64,000 nucleotides of DNA from Isoetes taiwanensis (Eukaryota > Streptophyta > Lycopodiopsida > Isoetales > Isoetaceae), in the NCBI GenBank assembly GCA_021234155.1, contig JAJEKV010000063.1, positions 2,454,388 through 2,518,387 of the forward strand, in the 5' to 3' direction. Positions 11,387 to 22,289 of this stretch are shown one piece after another (the stretch's first letter is position 1; every line of letters begins with the position of its first letter). The translations under genes and the position numbers were made by a program. The notes below the pieces were generated by a model that had not been told where the DNA came from, searched no databases, and was given only the letters and a program-made list of their open reading frames with translations.

Positions 11387-12990
11387 TGTGACGCTCCCTG
11401 AATATATACGACCCCCGGCCGTATACATACGGGGACTTTCCCCTCCCATGGCGACCATCTCGCCGTGAGCAGGGCCCTCCGTCTATCCCGGGCCATCTAT
11501 GGAGAGATGCCCGAGTGAAGGACACGGAGGGGTCATTCGGCCCACGCCTTCAATGGGGCTCCTATGTCGCGGAAGCGTGAATACATGTTAGCACACAGCA
11601 CAAATATATATATAAATAACCACCACGAAGGGTGGAACATCCATCCAAATACCCACGGCAAAGAATATGCATCTAATCCTAAGGAAAACACCCAAAACCC
11701 ATGGTTCTACCCCGGTTCAGACTCCTGTGAGGATAGACTGACGGCTCGGTCTCAAGAAATCAGCAGACAGAGGTATAACCTGGCGTTGGCTGGCATAGAA
11801 CATCGGCTAGGGTTGTCCACTCCATCCGCCCCTCCTGTGCACACTTTGCAGATGGGTCGATTCACGCTATGGCGTCACTATAGCCTTCCGGAGACGCAGA
11901 CTCAAGGTATCACCCTTCGAGCCTGCTCCAGGGTTCATGAAGCCCTAGTCCGATGAGGCAGGTCAGGGAAGTGTCCCCTTCCAGGATCGCAGTGGTTCCA
12001 TGGGTGAGCTAGAGAATACGTGCCGCATCAGCGACCCCCGCATCCGTACCCGACTTACTCACCCTAAATCTACTCAAAGTGCAAGGTGCCTCATACGGGT
12101 CACACCTCTACACCCAGGGAGTGTCAGACCCATACCCGGCCCTCTACGTGACCGGCTATCAGGCCTAGCCCACTGTAGGAGTCTCAGGAGCCTTTTATAT
12201 TCATGCAAGACCCCACCCCCACTTCACCACTGCGTCCCTTCTTTGGTGCTAAGCCAATCCATAACATCTATGACCCGGTGGTCTCTTGTACACAGGCCGC
12301 ATCTAATGGGATAATACAGGGCTCTATCTAGGAGCATACTACAATACATGGGATCAGAGGTCTCTTCCCCCCTTAATTCCCCCGTTTCAAGAGCAATACT
12401 TATGAAAAGAACTATCAATCCATCATTCATGAGCAAGTATCGAATCAGAGATAAAGAGAACTCACCTTTGCAATCAAGGGTTAGTTCCTACAATTAAAGC
12501 ACAGAGGGAACACAGAGAAACAGAAGAAATACACACAACAAATGCCCAACAGGGGCGCTATCCTACAGATAACACAGCTAAGCTACAGACTAACCGTCGA
12601 ATCGGGCTTGGGATGGCTCCATCTCGATTTGCTGAAGGGTGCCTGGCTGCTGCTCCTCCTCCCCCATCTCCAATTGCTTTTTTATTCGAATTGGAGCACA
12701 AAAGCCCTAATTTGGGTGTCCAAAATGGAAACCCTGCCTTGCCCAATCGATTTGGGCCAGGTGGCAGCTCCGGGTTGGCTAATATTAACTAATTTGGTAT
12801 TTTAGGCCCTTTTAATATTATATTAAGCCTTAAATTCGAATTAGGGTTTAAGGTTAGGTTTCCACCTTTATAATTTAATTATTAACATAGCTAACCTTAG
12901 CTTATGAATAATTAATGTGCCATTAATTATTCATAGTGACGTGTCACGTATTTATACTTAAAAAGGCGTATAAATATGTGGAACGTCACA
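11387..12990 (-). repeat. LTR, right copy (5' LTR of the element)
   Basis: A 1604-bp repeat of 3730-5315. As the element reads (minus strand) it is the upstream LTR and is followed directly by the tRNA primer site at 11371-11385. It ends at 12990 against the 5-bp target duplication, in the codons for the lectin-domain residues Y-T. Confidence 0.92.
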
Positions 12991-13205
12991 GTGTAATACA
13001 AGCGGCCAGCATTGAATGTCTCATTTATTGATGTGAGTTCCACATGATCAAGATCTTGACTTGCATCTCCATGAAATTTGAGAACGGGATTGGAATGACC
13101 AGAATCAAGAAGAAGAGAAAGGTTTTGCTGTTGAGAAATGACAGGCAACATGAGGAGCTGCAGCATGAGCAAGAAATGCCCCATCGAATCAGACTTACAA
13201 CCCAT
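12991..13205 (-). pseudogene. L-type lectin receptor-like kinase, N-terminal piece
   Basis: The minus-strand frame starts at 13205 (or at an in-frame Met at 13184, which better fits a signal peptide: MGHFLLMLQLLMLPVIS). It continues into the first strand of a legume lectin domain (VLKFHGDASQDLDHVELTS, then NAGRLYYT), where the frame enters the retrotransposon at 12990. The codons continue at 3729 with K-A-V-H-L-R-E-P once the insertion and one 5-bp target duplication are discounted. This shows that 12991-13205 and 1940-3729 were one gene. No promoter motif was recognised upstream. Confidence 0.88.
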
Positions 13206-14870
13206 ATCATCAAATTACAAAGGACGAGAAAAGGACTCAAAGTTAGACACCAAGAAGACGTGCATTAGATATAAAATATTACTTGTATCATTTGAATACC
13301 TTTTATTGTATGTATAAAAGACACTGTTACTGCAGCAAATGATACATTTGTCATAACATGTCCCAAGGCATGACAGACAGAGACTGGTGTCAGCAGCCAC
13401 AAAAGCTCTCCATCTATTGGCTGTACACATGGCCACATTCAACAAACTGTTCAACAATAATAACATTCAACAAAAACAATGTACCGCGCGTTTAGGCGCT
13501 CCAATTGACCAGCTGGCAAGGCAATAAGCTACCCCAACAACTAAATGGATAACCAAAACAAAGCTGCATAATTGACCACTCTTAGAATCATTTGATAAAC
13601 TGATATATAAGCATGAAACAACTTCACTCTGCACACTTACTAGGGGTAGGAGAAGTAATTGTATATTTTCTTGTTGAGGATATTGAATATAACATTCAAG
13701 AAGTACCAGGAGCACAGAAGTAATAGCAAAAGAGATCAATACACAGAAATATATGGCAGTATAAGAATTTCCTTGAGCAGAAAAATGACTGGAAACAACG
13801 TTAGCCGAATTAAGCTAACAAAAGCTGGTTAAAACCTTTGGCATATAAGGAGAAAAACGGCCATTTTGATCTTAACGTGTTTGGGTACTCGCCAGAGACT
13901 GGCAATCTTAGTTGGATTCCTCAGATATTTTACTAGCTCATGCTTGAGAACTTGATCATATTGCATATTTCCATCTATGCTTTCAGCAGAAACATAATAA
14001 TGAAAGGATCATACTTCACATACCATAAAAAGAAGAAAAAGCCTGTTACTAGGACAGGATACTTCTTGCCAAACCCAACGGCCACCTCGACGTTTCTCCA
14101 GTCTACAGCAAAGAGAATCTCCCTAACATCACAGGCGCCTCCATTCGATCTCTTTTTTATGCTTCAAAATGTGTATTAAAATGTATATATGGCGATCACA
14201 CAAGCACGTTAAGCCGCAACACACACTCAAAATACTTGCCATCTGCCCAAGAGACCTCTCCGGTTAGCCCATTTCGAGAGCGGCTGCCCACCAACAGAAG
14301 TGACCGAGAGTTTACAGCCAATCATAAGTTTGGAGCAGTCACCAACATATTCTAGGGATATTCTAGCATATACCTAGGATATGCCAAAAGCCCACATAAA
14401 CAAGGGTTTGCCCCCCTAGGGGCAACCCAAAAAATAGTAACGATGCTTTGTTATGCGCGCATAGCATCCATATGCCCGGCATAAGCACCTACCCACCACT
14501 TTAGCACCTACCCACCATTTTTCTTTCCTACCCACCCTTTTTTTGCCGACCACCTACCTGCTTCTTTAACCTATCTATTTTCCACACCCATGTATGGCTA
14601 GTTTCGATTATTGTCATGCTTACATGTTTATTTAATTATATGTAGGCAAACAAACATTGGTTCTCAAAGGATCTAAATTGTGTTTGTTTATCCACACATA
14701 GACAAACAGTGACGTTGAATCTTGTACGAGGATAGATAAGTTCTTTATTAGAGTCTGTGTGGCTAAAATCTTCTAAGGTATAATCACTATTAATCGGAAC
14801 AATGATGATTCCACTAACTTTGTTGATCAAGTTTCTCTTGAAAGTCTATGTCGTCAATTAGATGAACTAA
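13206..14870. other. Intergenic, no gene recognised
   Basis: AT-rich sequence upstream of the lectin kinase start. It holds a C/T-rich degenerate stretch of CACCTACCCACCA-type repeats (14487-14560) and scattered short frames of up to about 90 codons without family resemblance. No promoter could be assigned with confidence. Confidence 0.5.
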
Positions 14871-15110
14871 GTGGTACCAAATGATGTTTTCCCCTTATGG
14901 ACATGTGCAGAAAGTGAACAAGAAGATGAAGGAGACTTTGTTCCTAAAGAGGCACCCCATGATATTAAAGGAATCAACAATCATTTGTTATTTGCTAGAA
15001 GTGATGTTTTTTGTGACTGGGAATATATATTTAATCATATTTTTTCGGCTCCTAGTCAAAATGTAGTATTTATTTTTCTTGCAAAAATTTTCAACAATTT
15101 TTTGCAACCA
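14871..15110 (+). other. Unidentified open frame, plus strand
   Basis: A plus-strand frame beginning M-V-P-N-D-V-F-P-L-W is acidic at first (ESEQEDEGDFVPKEAPHD) and then aromatic (SDVFCDWEYIFNHIF). It runs on to 15296, but from about 15113 it lies opposite a minus-strand frame that looks more protein-like. The composition is plausible for an exon, but I do not recognise a domain. Confidence 0.25.
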
Positions 15111-15112
15111 CC

Positions 15113-15824
15113 TCACCAAAAACAGCATAAATTTGAGTTTTTAAAAAAAGAATCTGCAATTGCACTACAGGTCATTAGTGCATTTGATCTGTCACCTTGT
15201 TTCATCCCCAAGTCTCCTCTCCCACCTCTACTGTCCAATACAAAGAGTGATATATTTCTAAGGCAAGTAGTTGATTCTAGCAAGAGACCTTTGTAACCGA
15301 TGGAGACTAAATACTCGACAGTGCCTTCTTCACCAATAATCTTCTTCACAAGGGCCACTTTTCTTCTCAACTCAGCCAGTACCTTAGGGGGCAGAGTCTC
15401 TTTATGTTTTGCATTCTTAGCCTTCCGATTCTTTCGGAAGTCCTTTGACCAAAATACAAACTTCTTACTAACTTTGTACTTGTCAAGCAATCCAATTTCA
15501 GATAATGCAACATCCTCCAATAGCCTTTGTAATAGTGAAAGCACTCTTCTTGTACAAGACCTCCTTCTTCAGGCGCTGGTCTAACACCTAAATGGTCTCA
15601 GTGTTGTCTAGCCTCTGAGTCTTTCTCATCTCTGTCACATTCAAGTCAAAGATGCTTACATCAACAGAAGGCACCCTACCCATAGTATTTGGCAGCTTCT
15701 TTTGTGCATAAGCGTCCCAAAATTCATTCCACTTGAGCCATACCGCCTCCTTATAAAAGGCAATCTTATAGAATCTGGATTGACCTGTTGGATGTGCTGT
15801 CAGAAGGATCTGCATTGTCATCAC
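15113..15824 (-). pseudogene. Transposon-type gene, C-terminal pieces
   Basis: Two minus-strand frames, 15824-15588 (FYKIAFYKEAVWLKWNEFWDAYAQ) and 15544-15113 (KYKVSKKFVFWSKDFRKNRK, LPPKVLAELRRKVALVKKI), are separated by a stop and a frame change. They lie downstream of the GQHS-motif piece at 16376-16714 on the same strand. The lysine-rich, amphipathic character suits a nuclear or DNA-binding protein. I do not recognise a named domain in this part and assign it to the same gene only by order and strand. Confidence 0.4.
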
Positions 15825-16035
15825 TGCCTTGTTTCTTCGATTTTCTTGCAGTCTTCTCCTTCTCCTGTATAATTGTCTGCAATAGAGTCCGTTCCAACAG
15901 CTTGAACGCCTCAGACTTTGACCCGCCCTATATGGTGGTTAATGGGCAGTTCCACCCATTGTTGACGAGCATGGTGCAGTTGCTCCACTATGGACTACAA
16001 TAGTACAGAAATGGGATCAATATCTTAGAACAGAA

Positions 16036-16340
16036 ACATGCCTGGCGCGAATTGAATTGATTTAAAAGCATGCTTGTTAACGCAATTCACGTCAGGCGTG
16101 CTTTTAAATCAACACAATTCGCACCAGCCGAGCTTTATGCTGTTTAGAAAGCACGTCTGGCGTGAATTGAATTGATTTAAAAACATGTCTGTTAACGCAA
16201 TTCACACCAGTCGTGCTTTTAATTCAATGCAATTTGCGCCAAGCGTGCTTTACACTGTGTAGAAAGCACACCTGGCGTGAATTGAATTGATCAACACAGA
16301 AAGCACACCTGGCGTGAATTGAATTGATTTAAAAGCATGG
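16036..16340. repeat. Array of CACGCCTGGCGTG-type near-palindromes, first cluster
   Basis: A short region repeats the block GGCGTGAATTGAATTGAT plus AAAAGCATG in both orientations, joined by GTTAACGCAATTCA. Core copies read GCCTGGCGCGAATTG, GTCAGGCGTGC, GTCTGGCGTGAATTG, ACCAGTCGTGC, CCAAGCGTGC and ACCTGGCGTGAATTG (twice). Most halves are inverted repeats of one another, so several hairpins can form. The array begins about 35 bp beyond the end of the 16376-16714 frame. Confidence 0.8.
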
Positions 16341-16375
16341 TTAATATTAAAAGGATAACATAGTACTATAGTAAA

Positions 16376-16714
16376 TTACCTTTTGTATAGAAACAACTTC
16401 CCCATTTTGTTTAAAGTAGCACTAATCTCAGTATCTGTAGGTGAAGTATTTGCATCCAAGAGTTGACACCTCCTATACGCATAGTGATTGTAGAATATTG
16501 TTTGGCCTGTTTGTTCTGCCTGCCTAATGAGGGCCTTTCGTGCCTCAACTGAATGCTGCCCTTCAATGATGACGAATTTAATCTCATCATTTCTTAATAA
16601 TTCCTTGGCGTTTGACCACACATCAGGCTTGTTCGTGATCGAATTCCAAGGTAACACATCTGCTAGCATAGGCATTTGATCTAGATTACTAATCATGCCC
16701 TGAACAATCTCCAT
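16376..16714 (-). pseudogene. ParB-like (GQHS motif) transposon-borne protein, central piece
   Basis: A 112-codon minus-strand frame contains M-L-A-D-V-L-P-W-N, then K-F-V-I-I-E-G-Q-H-S-V-E-A-R-K-A-L, then T-I-F-Y-N-H-Y-A-Y-R-R-C. The hydrophobic strand followed by GQHS and a helix resembles the ParB/sulfiredoxin-like fold segment found in multi-copy, probably transposon-encoded proteins of plants and other eukaryotes, and an F-Y-N segment downstream is typical of those too. The piece lies between other same-strand frames and next to the GGCGTG repeat array. The family assignment comes from motif memory and is moderate; the biochemical function is unknown. Confidence 0.5.
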
Positions 16715-17006
16715 AGCATATGCTGGATCATATCCTCTACTAACATAAATGGAGCTTGGTGAACGGATGAGGCTTTACGTGGAGCTGAAAAGTTGTCTTA
16801 AGACCACATGGATAATGGTCAGCGTACTTATTTAGCTTGTTCATGGCCTCTAGCTGCACCACCCTATCTTGTTCATTCTCAAACTCTGAAGCCTCTATGG
16901 CCTCTATGACAACAGCAGTCCTTTCCTAGATTCAGGACCCTCCTAGAAGCTTTTAAGTCAGCTAATTCTCTAGCTTGCTGCAGGTAATGACTTGATGTTG
17001 GTTTAT

Positions 17007-17633
17007 TTAACATGCATCTAAAAGCACAATTGTAACCCCGTGGTATATAGATATTGGTGTAACTGCTACATTAATGGGCCAACCATACTTGAAAATTGTC
17101 TCACCGTTTACATCTGTCTTCATGAAAGTATCTTTGTATGCAGTAGCTCTACAATGAGTATGTCTGAGCAGATCTTTCTTCTGCTTATGTGTCATCTCCA
17201 ATAGCAATTTGTAGTTGGTGTCGTCCTCTTCCTCACAAGAGATTATGATCCCTTGTTTGGTCATCTTGTCTGCTTCCTTTTTCCTGGAGAAGAGTGTTAA
17301 GTCGAGCTTGCCATTTGTCTTGGCAAGGTCAACGAACCACTCGGCACCCTCATCCATTTCCTTTTCAGGACATGGAGGGTCAGTGGTTGCTATAAGAATA
17401 GGCCCTTCATCATCTAAGGTGAGATCATATGATGTTACATCTGGGTCGTCTACCCTTGACTTCTTACCAGGAATAGACTCGGAATTATTAGGGGTCTTCT
17501 TCCTCTTTGGCGCTGCAAAAGAAGATGAACATGATTTAGCAAACTTTGACGTGAATTTAAAGCTCAAACTAGTATAATTCATGTTTGGCATGTTTCTAGC
17601 TCCTTTTATAGACCCCTTAGCCATCCATAGCAA
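17007..17633 (-). pseudogene. Transposon-type gene, 208-codon piece with basic nuclear-type N-terminus
   Basis: The longest frame of the locus (208 codons, minus). After MAKGSIKGARNMP it has a Ser/Lys-rich stretch (AAPKRKKTP, PGKKSRVDD) that looks like a nuclear localisation signal. It then has an acidic segment and E-W-F-V-D-L-A-K-T-N-G-K-L-D-L-T-L-F. It precedes the GQHS piece (16376-16714) on the same strand, with about 290 bp of frame-broken sequence between. I read 18593 to 15113 as one decayed gene, possibly with introns. I do not recognise a catalytic domain. Confidence 0.45.
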
Positions 17634-17787
17634 GACACTTCATTCTTTACAATCCATATCCTTATTGAAGACGGCTATCCCTAATTGCCAAACCTCCAAT
17701 TCATGCTGGGCATGTACCCCTCTGCTTAAAACTACTAAAAACTATATTCTAAAAAATAGAGCAAAATTATATTCTAAAAAAAGAGAA

Positions 17788-18593
17788 TCAGAGCATTAAT
17801 AGAAGCCAATATACCTTGTATGTTGTAAGGAAAGAATTCAAATTCATGCAAAACATAATACTCTCTACAATCTGTATTTTCTGGTGAAAAGGCAGATTAA
17901 ATATCTTGAATAGTGGTCTGATCAACGTTCTTTTAAACTTGAGAAGAGCTGGGTTTTGTTGTATTGATTGACAAAAATTTACAATTATAATCTGGATAAA
18001 CCAGATATACGAAATCCCAGACTGAGTCAAGGTCGGTCTACTGACTAGCTGGCCTGTCGATGCTCCCATTTCCATTCCAGGCCTGAGTGAATTCTTCAGG
18101 TAGGACCCCAACAAAAGTCCCAGGCTCCAACTCAACTGCCTCCGCCTCCACCTCAATTACCACTGGAGGCATTGCATTGTATGCCGCCTCTGGTAGCAGT
18201 CCATGTTGAGGCAAGCGGGCATAAAGGCTGGTTACTAGGAAATGAAGCTCCTGGTTTTCAGATTCAAGTTGGCGGTTGCGAGCTTTGCTTTTGAACAGTG
18301 CATGAACAACATTACCAAAGTGACAATATGCTGGTTATGTCAAGGGCCTCAGAGCCTAGATTCAAAATGCCCCTACGCTCTGCGTTCATCGTCATCACAT
18401 GTTTCAAGTATTGAAAGGGATGCAATGTAGGTGCAACTAGAGCTGAGCTTAGAGAGGCTTCAATTGGATTGGAGCTTGGAGGGGCTTCTACTGGATTGGA
18501 GCTTGGAGGCGCAACTGGAGTTTGCTGCGCCATAGTGACGAACCCCACAATTGCATCTTGTTCACCAACTGGATGGTTAATGTAACTTGGCAT
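17788..18593 (-). pseudogene. Transposon-type gene, N-terminal pieces with Pro/Ser repeats
   Basis: The frame 18593-18312 begins M-P-S-Y-I-N-H-P-V-G and contains a short repeat (PPSSNPVEAPPSSNPIEA), followed by H-P-F-Q-Y-L-K-H-V. A second minus frame at 18156-17788 may be an adjoining exon or intron. Pro/Ser linkers are unremarkable and the function is not known. The start lies about 30 bp from the second GGCGTG motif cluster. Confidence 0.35.
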
Positions 18594-18621
18594 CTAATAG
18601 TAGGAAGTTAGATGATTATTA

Positions 18622-18985
18622 GTATGCACGCCTGGCGTGTTATATTTATTTATATAATGTATACGTAATGAGACTCAGAAAAAAAATAGACACGTTCGAC
18701 ATGTTAAAATTAAGAGCTGAAACAAACTATATACACGTTTGGCGTGCATTAGGAGGGAGAAAAATGTTTACACGCTGGCATGTTATAACTTATAGGCTCG
18801 AAAAACAAAATTGTACATGCCCAGCATGTTATAACTAATAATAGATTCAGAAAAACAAATTTATACACGCTTGGCGTGCATTGGGCAGGGAAAAAAAAAG
18901 AAAAGTAGATAGATAAAAGCAAGCGATTAAAAACATGCTTAGTCTGTATTCGTTACATAAAAAACTCACGCCAGGCGTGTTTTAT
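18622..18985. repeat. Array of CACGCCTGGCGTG-type near-palindromes, second cluster
   Basis: Spaced roughly 40-60 bp apart are variants of one near-palindromic motif: CACGCCTGGCGTG (about 18627), CACGTTCGACATG, CACGTTTGGCGTG, CACGCTGGCATG, CATGCCCAGCATG, CACGCTTGGCGTG, CATGCTTAGTCTG and CACGCCAGGCGTG (about 18967). Several are followed by TTATAACT or CATTA. Together with the 16036-16340 cluster they bracket the 16376-18593 frames. Confidence 0.8.
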
Positions 18986-20600
18986 ATTTTTTCTTTAGGA
19001 TTTTTCTAAGAAGATCTAACCCTTTTCCTTCTTTGTGAAATGTAATACAGAACTGGAAATTATAATGTTAATTGTTCATAACAGAAACTTGCATGCTACA
19101 GCATGTTTAATTCGAGAAGAAAAACTCAATGATTTACTAGAAACAAAAAGAAGCAGATGAAGTGTATAAAAAGCTATGCTTGCTTTCATAAAGATCATCT
19201 GCTTCCACTGCCTCGAGTAAGATCATTGAGCTTCTCTTCTTGGATTAAACCTGCTATAGACATGCATCTTAAAATTAAATCAGGACTAACCTTGAATTCT
19301 GAGACCTTTGTTGAACACACAGAGTTCCGATATTCCATGTAGCCTCTACTACAGATGCTTTTTTTGCCTGTGGAAAAAAAAAACAGAGTATTCAAGTAAG
19401 TTTAGGAGGCTCGCATGCAGTCAGCGAAGGTTAGAAATTGCTGAAACCAAATATGCAAATCCTAGAAGGCTAAAAATTGCTGAAACCAAACATGCAAAAC
19501 TCAGAAGGCTAAAAATTGCTGAAATGAAACCTGTTCATCAAGATTTAGGCACGCTAAGAGGTCGAAAATGCAAATCCAAACACTCTGCAACACAGCGGAA
19601 GCACAACCGTCAAATTCTATGAAGAAAGAAAGAATAGAGAATTTTGAGAGCGTAAATTGGATTTAAATAAGCATAATTAGAAATTTAGGTCTTACTAATT
19701 AGCATGAATATTTGATTGTTTGAAATAATACTTCAGGCATACGGTCTTCCTGCCAGGTATAGCATCTAGGGTATATATGGAGAATATTGCATTTAAAGCC
19801 ATAAATTCTCACGGTTACCTTTTCGAAAATCAGAATTTGAATATTTTATATGTCTTTTTCTATTCTTACGGCTAAATTTTCGATAATTAAAATTTACATA
19901 TATTTTAAAGGTCATTTCCTTGTTCTTTAAGTTCATTATTAGAAGTGTATGACACACTTTATTAAATTAGGAATATTGCCACGAAATTTCTTAATTTAAA
20001 TAGTTTCGTTTATATCCATTGTTATTATTAAATTAAACCTATTTCCAAGGACTTTCTTGGTTTTTAAATATTTTGTTTTAACTCTATACATTCCATAAAT
20101 ATATGTACTTTTCTTATGATATTTAATTATTTCTTACTCATTGACTAAAAAGGATGCAATTTATCTAGGTCAATGGTGCCCCTCCAACTCAAGATGTTGA
20201 AGAGAACAATGGTGTGAAAAAATATTGATAAAGGCAATGCCAATAAAGAAGCACTCCTACCAAGAATGTTGAAGAAAAACAATTAGTCCTCTACAGTAGG
20301 GTGCAATGGAGGAACAAGAATCATGCACAAGTGCAAAAAGAAAATAGTAGGCCAAGGTGTCATGGTACTAGCAAATCCTGGTCAAGCTGTTAATGATGAA
20401 AGGCTAGGGGAAGACAATCTTGGTATTGCAAATTTCTAAGTTGGAAGACAACTGGAGAGGTAAGAGTTTGGGTGACAAGGAATGTTTTGGTTGTGTCAAG
20501 CAATTGGAGGTTCCTTGCATCATGGCATGGCCTATAAATAGTATTCAATTTGTAGAGATTAGCTTTTTCCAGAGTCAGAGATTATTGTCTTGATCCTGAT
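18986..20600. other. Intergenic, AT-rich, no gene recognised
   Basis: The stretch contains a minisatellite at 19426-19530 (separate entry) and is strongly AT-rich in 19620-20160. A polar, frame-broken segment follows in 20160-20580. No conserved domain is visible. Confidence 0.5.
19426..19530 (+). repeat. 39-bp minisatellite (13-residue repeat)
   Basis: Units start at 19426, 19465 and 19504 (period 39). On the plus strand each encodes RRL(E/K)IAE(T/M)K followed by variable residues, so the array keeps an open frame through about 2.7 units. Whether it is translated is unknown. Confidence 0.8.
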
Positions 20601-21020
20601 CCATTAGCAGTGGGTACTCTCCTAAGCAAATGGCGAGAAGTATCAGTTGTCAGACATTATCCTAGCAAGAGAGCCAAGTTGATTAGTGATACTAAATGTG
20701 AGATTATGGTGAATGCTAGGGACTCAGATTGTTGTTGGAGTGGTTGTATGCAGTTCTTTACAATAGAACAATTGGTGGAAGCAAAAGCCACTTTTCAAGA
20801 GTATATTGTTGATGAAAGGAGGACCTATATGTACACAATTTTTGAGCATAGACTTTAGGTTGAAAGAAATCCAAACAGAAAAAGACACCCTTTGCTAGGC
20901 AAATGGATATGTAAAAAAGCATGGCAGAATATCCACGCAATTCCAACTTCCTCATGGCATAATTGGCAAAAAAAAGCAAGCAAAAGGGACCAGAATTGCT
21001 TTGCATGGAGATAATAATTT
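20580..21020 (+). pseudogene. Relic resembling the N-terminus of DUF7869-type transposon proteins
   Basis: The plus-strand frame at 20610-20858 gives C-C-W-S-G-C-M-Q-F-F-T-I-E-Q-L-V-E-A and ends at a stop. The same frame then continues LLGKWICKKAWQNIHAI. The order (a C-x3-C pair, a helix, then a 'K-x-C/W-I-C-x-x-A-W' segment) recalls the N-terminal part of proteins whose C-terminus is the RNase-H-like DUF7869 domain; such a C-terminus occurs at 42-45 kb on the other strand. Assignment is tentative. Confidence 0.35.
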
Positions 21021-21235
21021 GTTGAGACCAACCTCTAGGATTAGGATGCGCCTAGGATCTGGGTCGTAGGATGGATGGATCTGACGACCGAGGTAGCCCA
21101 GGGCGTATCTCGTTTGGAATATGTAGCACAATAACAGGAGGTTCTAGGGGGATTTGATATGAATGCTTAAATCACTATTAGTACCATATGCCATAAATGA
21201 AATGTTGTATTTAATACGTTTGCAGACCACCAGGT

Positions 21236-22171
21236 CTATGAGACGTTCAAATATGTACACTCAACATTATAAAACATGTCTTCTAATGCATCCTCTGACA
21301 TAAATGCATTAGACTCTCCCCATCCCTCATCAATTTCAACATTACCTTCTTTATCACGTAATAATTGTTCTCTCTGCGCTAATACTTCTTTCAGATACTT
21401 CCCAACTTGTGTCCCAGGTAAGTAAAAAAATTCCAGCAATGAGTTTGAATGAATGTCATGCTTGTGGCGAGCCCCATTGTAGGACGAACATCTTATGATC
21501 ACATGCGCTTCATCTTCAACTTCCTGCATATCACATAACTTGCACAACCTTAACTCATGTGGAATATCACTCCAGCGCCCTACCTCAATCCCCAATCTAT
21601 GCAAGCTAAGCCGCATCCTGCTTATCATGTGCCTCATTCCCAATGATACACCTTCTTTAAGATACTTGGCCTCTTGAAGTGTGGGATTCAGATATTTTCT
21701 GTAGAATTCTTTTTTTGTTTTCGAAACCCTCCAGTTTCTTCTAATGAGATGCTGATGTACCCATCCCCAAATATTCGACCTATTCTCTTGCAGGCAATGA
21801 ATATCTAAACTCCATTTCCTCGTCCATTCCACAATGTCTGCATACCAACCCTTATCCCTTGTCTCCTCTAATGCACGTCTCGGTAAGCTTTCTTCTGCCA
21901 TATCAAATTGCACCTTACAAAGATATGTGAGCATCCTGCATAAAGCTTCAGCTTCCATAGGCATCATACCACATTCCACAAGCAGCATGTCATACGGAGT
22001 TTGTGCCTTAGTTCCCAGTTCAGTTCTCAAGAATTTTTTTTGCACTTTCTCAATTTTTTTCCAAGAATCTGCAGACAAACCTGGACCCCATACCTCACAT
22101 CTGTATAACAGAACCGGTTGTACCAAGACACGAAACAAAGTCCTTTTCAAACTGAAATCCCATATTTCTGC
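21236..22171 (-). mobile_element. LINE retrotransposon 3' part (reverse transcriptase C-terminus), copy 1
   Basis: A minus-strand frame of about 310 codons encodes the region after the polymerase palm of a LINE ORF2 protein: L-F-R-V-L-V-Q-P-V-L-L-Y-R-C-E-V-W-G, I-E-K-V-Q-K-K-F-L-R, then a terminal zinc-finger-like C-K-L-C-x8-E-A-H-V-I-I-R-C. It ends ALEDMFYNVECTYLNVS. The catalytic palm is missing, so it is 5' truncated at the (GA)n run. The last 60 bp match the end of copy 2 (near 22300-22345), including CAGGTCTATGAGACGTTCAA. Confidence 0.88.
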
Positions 22172-22173
22172 TT

Positions 22174-22178
<5 letters not shown>

Positions 22179-22261
<83 letters not shown>
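22179..22261. repeat. (GA)n microsatellite, 83 bp
   Basis: A pure GA dinucleotide run separates the two LINE copies. It adds a spurious poly Ser-Leu start to the neighbouring minus-strand frame. Confidence 0.98.
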
Positions 22262-22263
<2 letters not shown>

Positions 22264-22289
22264 AATGAAATGAAATGTATATAAATATC

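Larger units (their letters stand above)
3730..12990 (-). mobile_element. Ty3/gypsy-type LTR retrotransposon, minus-oriented, internally decayed
   Basis: A complete element by structure: two LTRs (3730-5315 and 11387-12990) that begin TG and end CA, and a 5-bp target duplication GTGTA at 3725-3729 and 12991-12995. Orientation is minus: a primer-binding site TGGTATCAGAGCATG, complementary to initiator Met-tRNA, abuts the right LTR (11371-11385). A polypurine tract AGGTGGGGAGAA abuts the left LTR (5316-5327). Just before it, minus-strand codons DAEDSITFKVGRM end at a TGA inside the LTR, a layout known from the pol 3' end of plant gypsy elements. Elsewhere the 6.07-kb interior holds only short frames; I found no protease, reverse transcriptase, RNase H or integrase motif. 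It may be a non-autonomous LARD-like derivative. The LTRs look nearly identical, differing by some substitutions and small indels, which suggests a fairly recent insertion. Confidence 0.9.
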
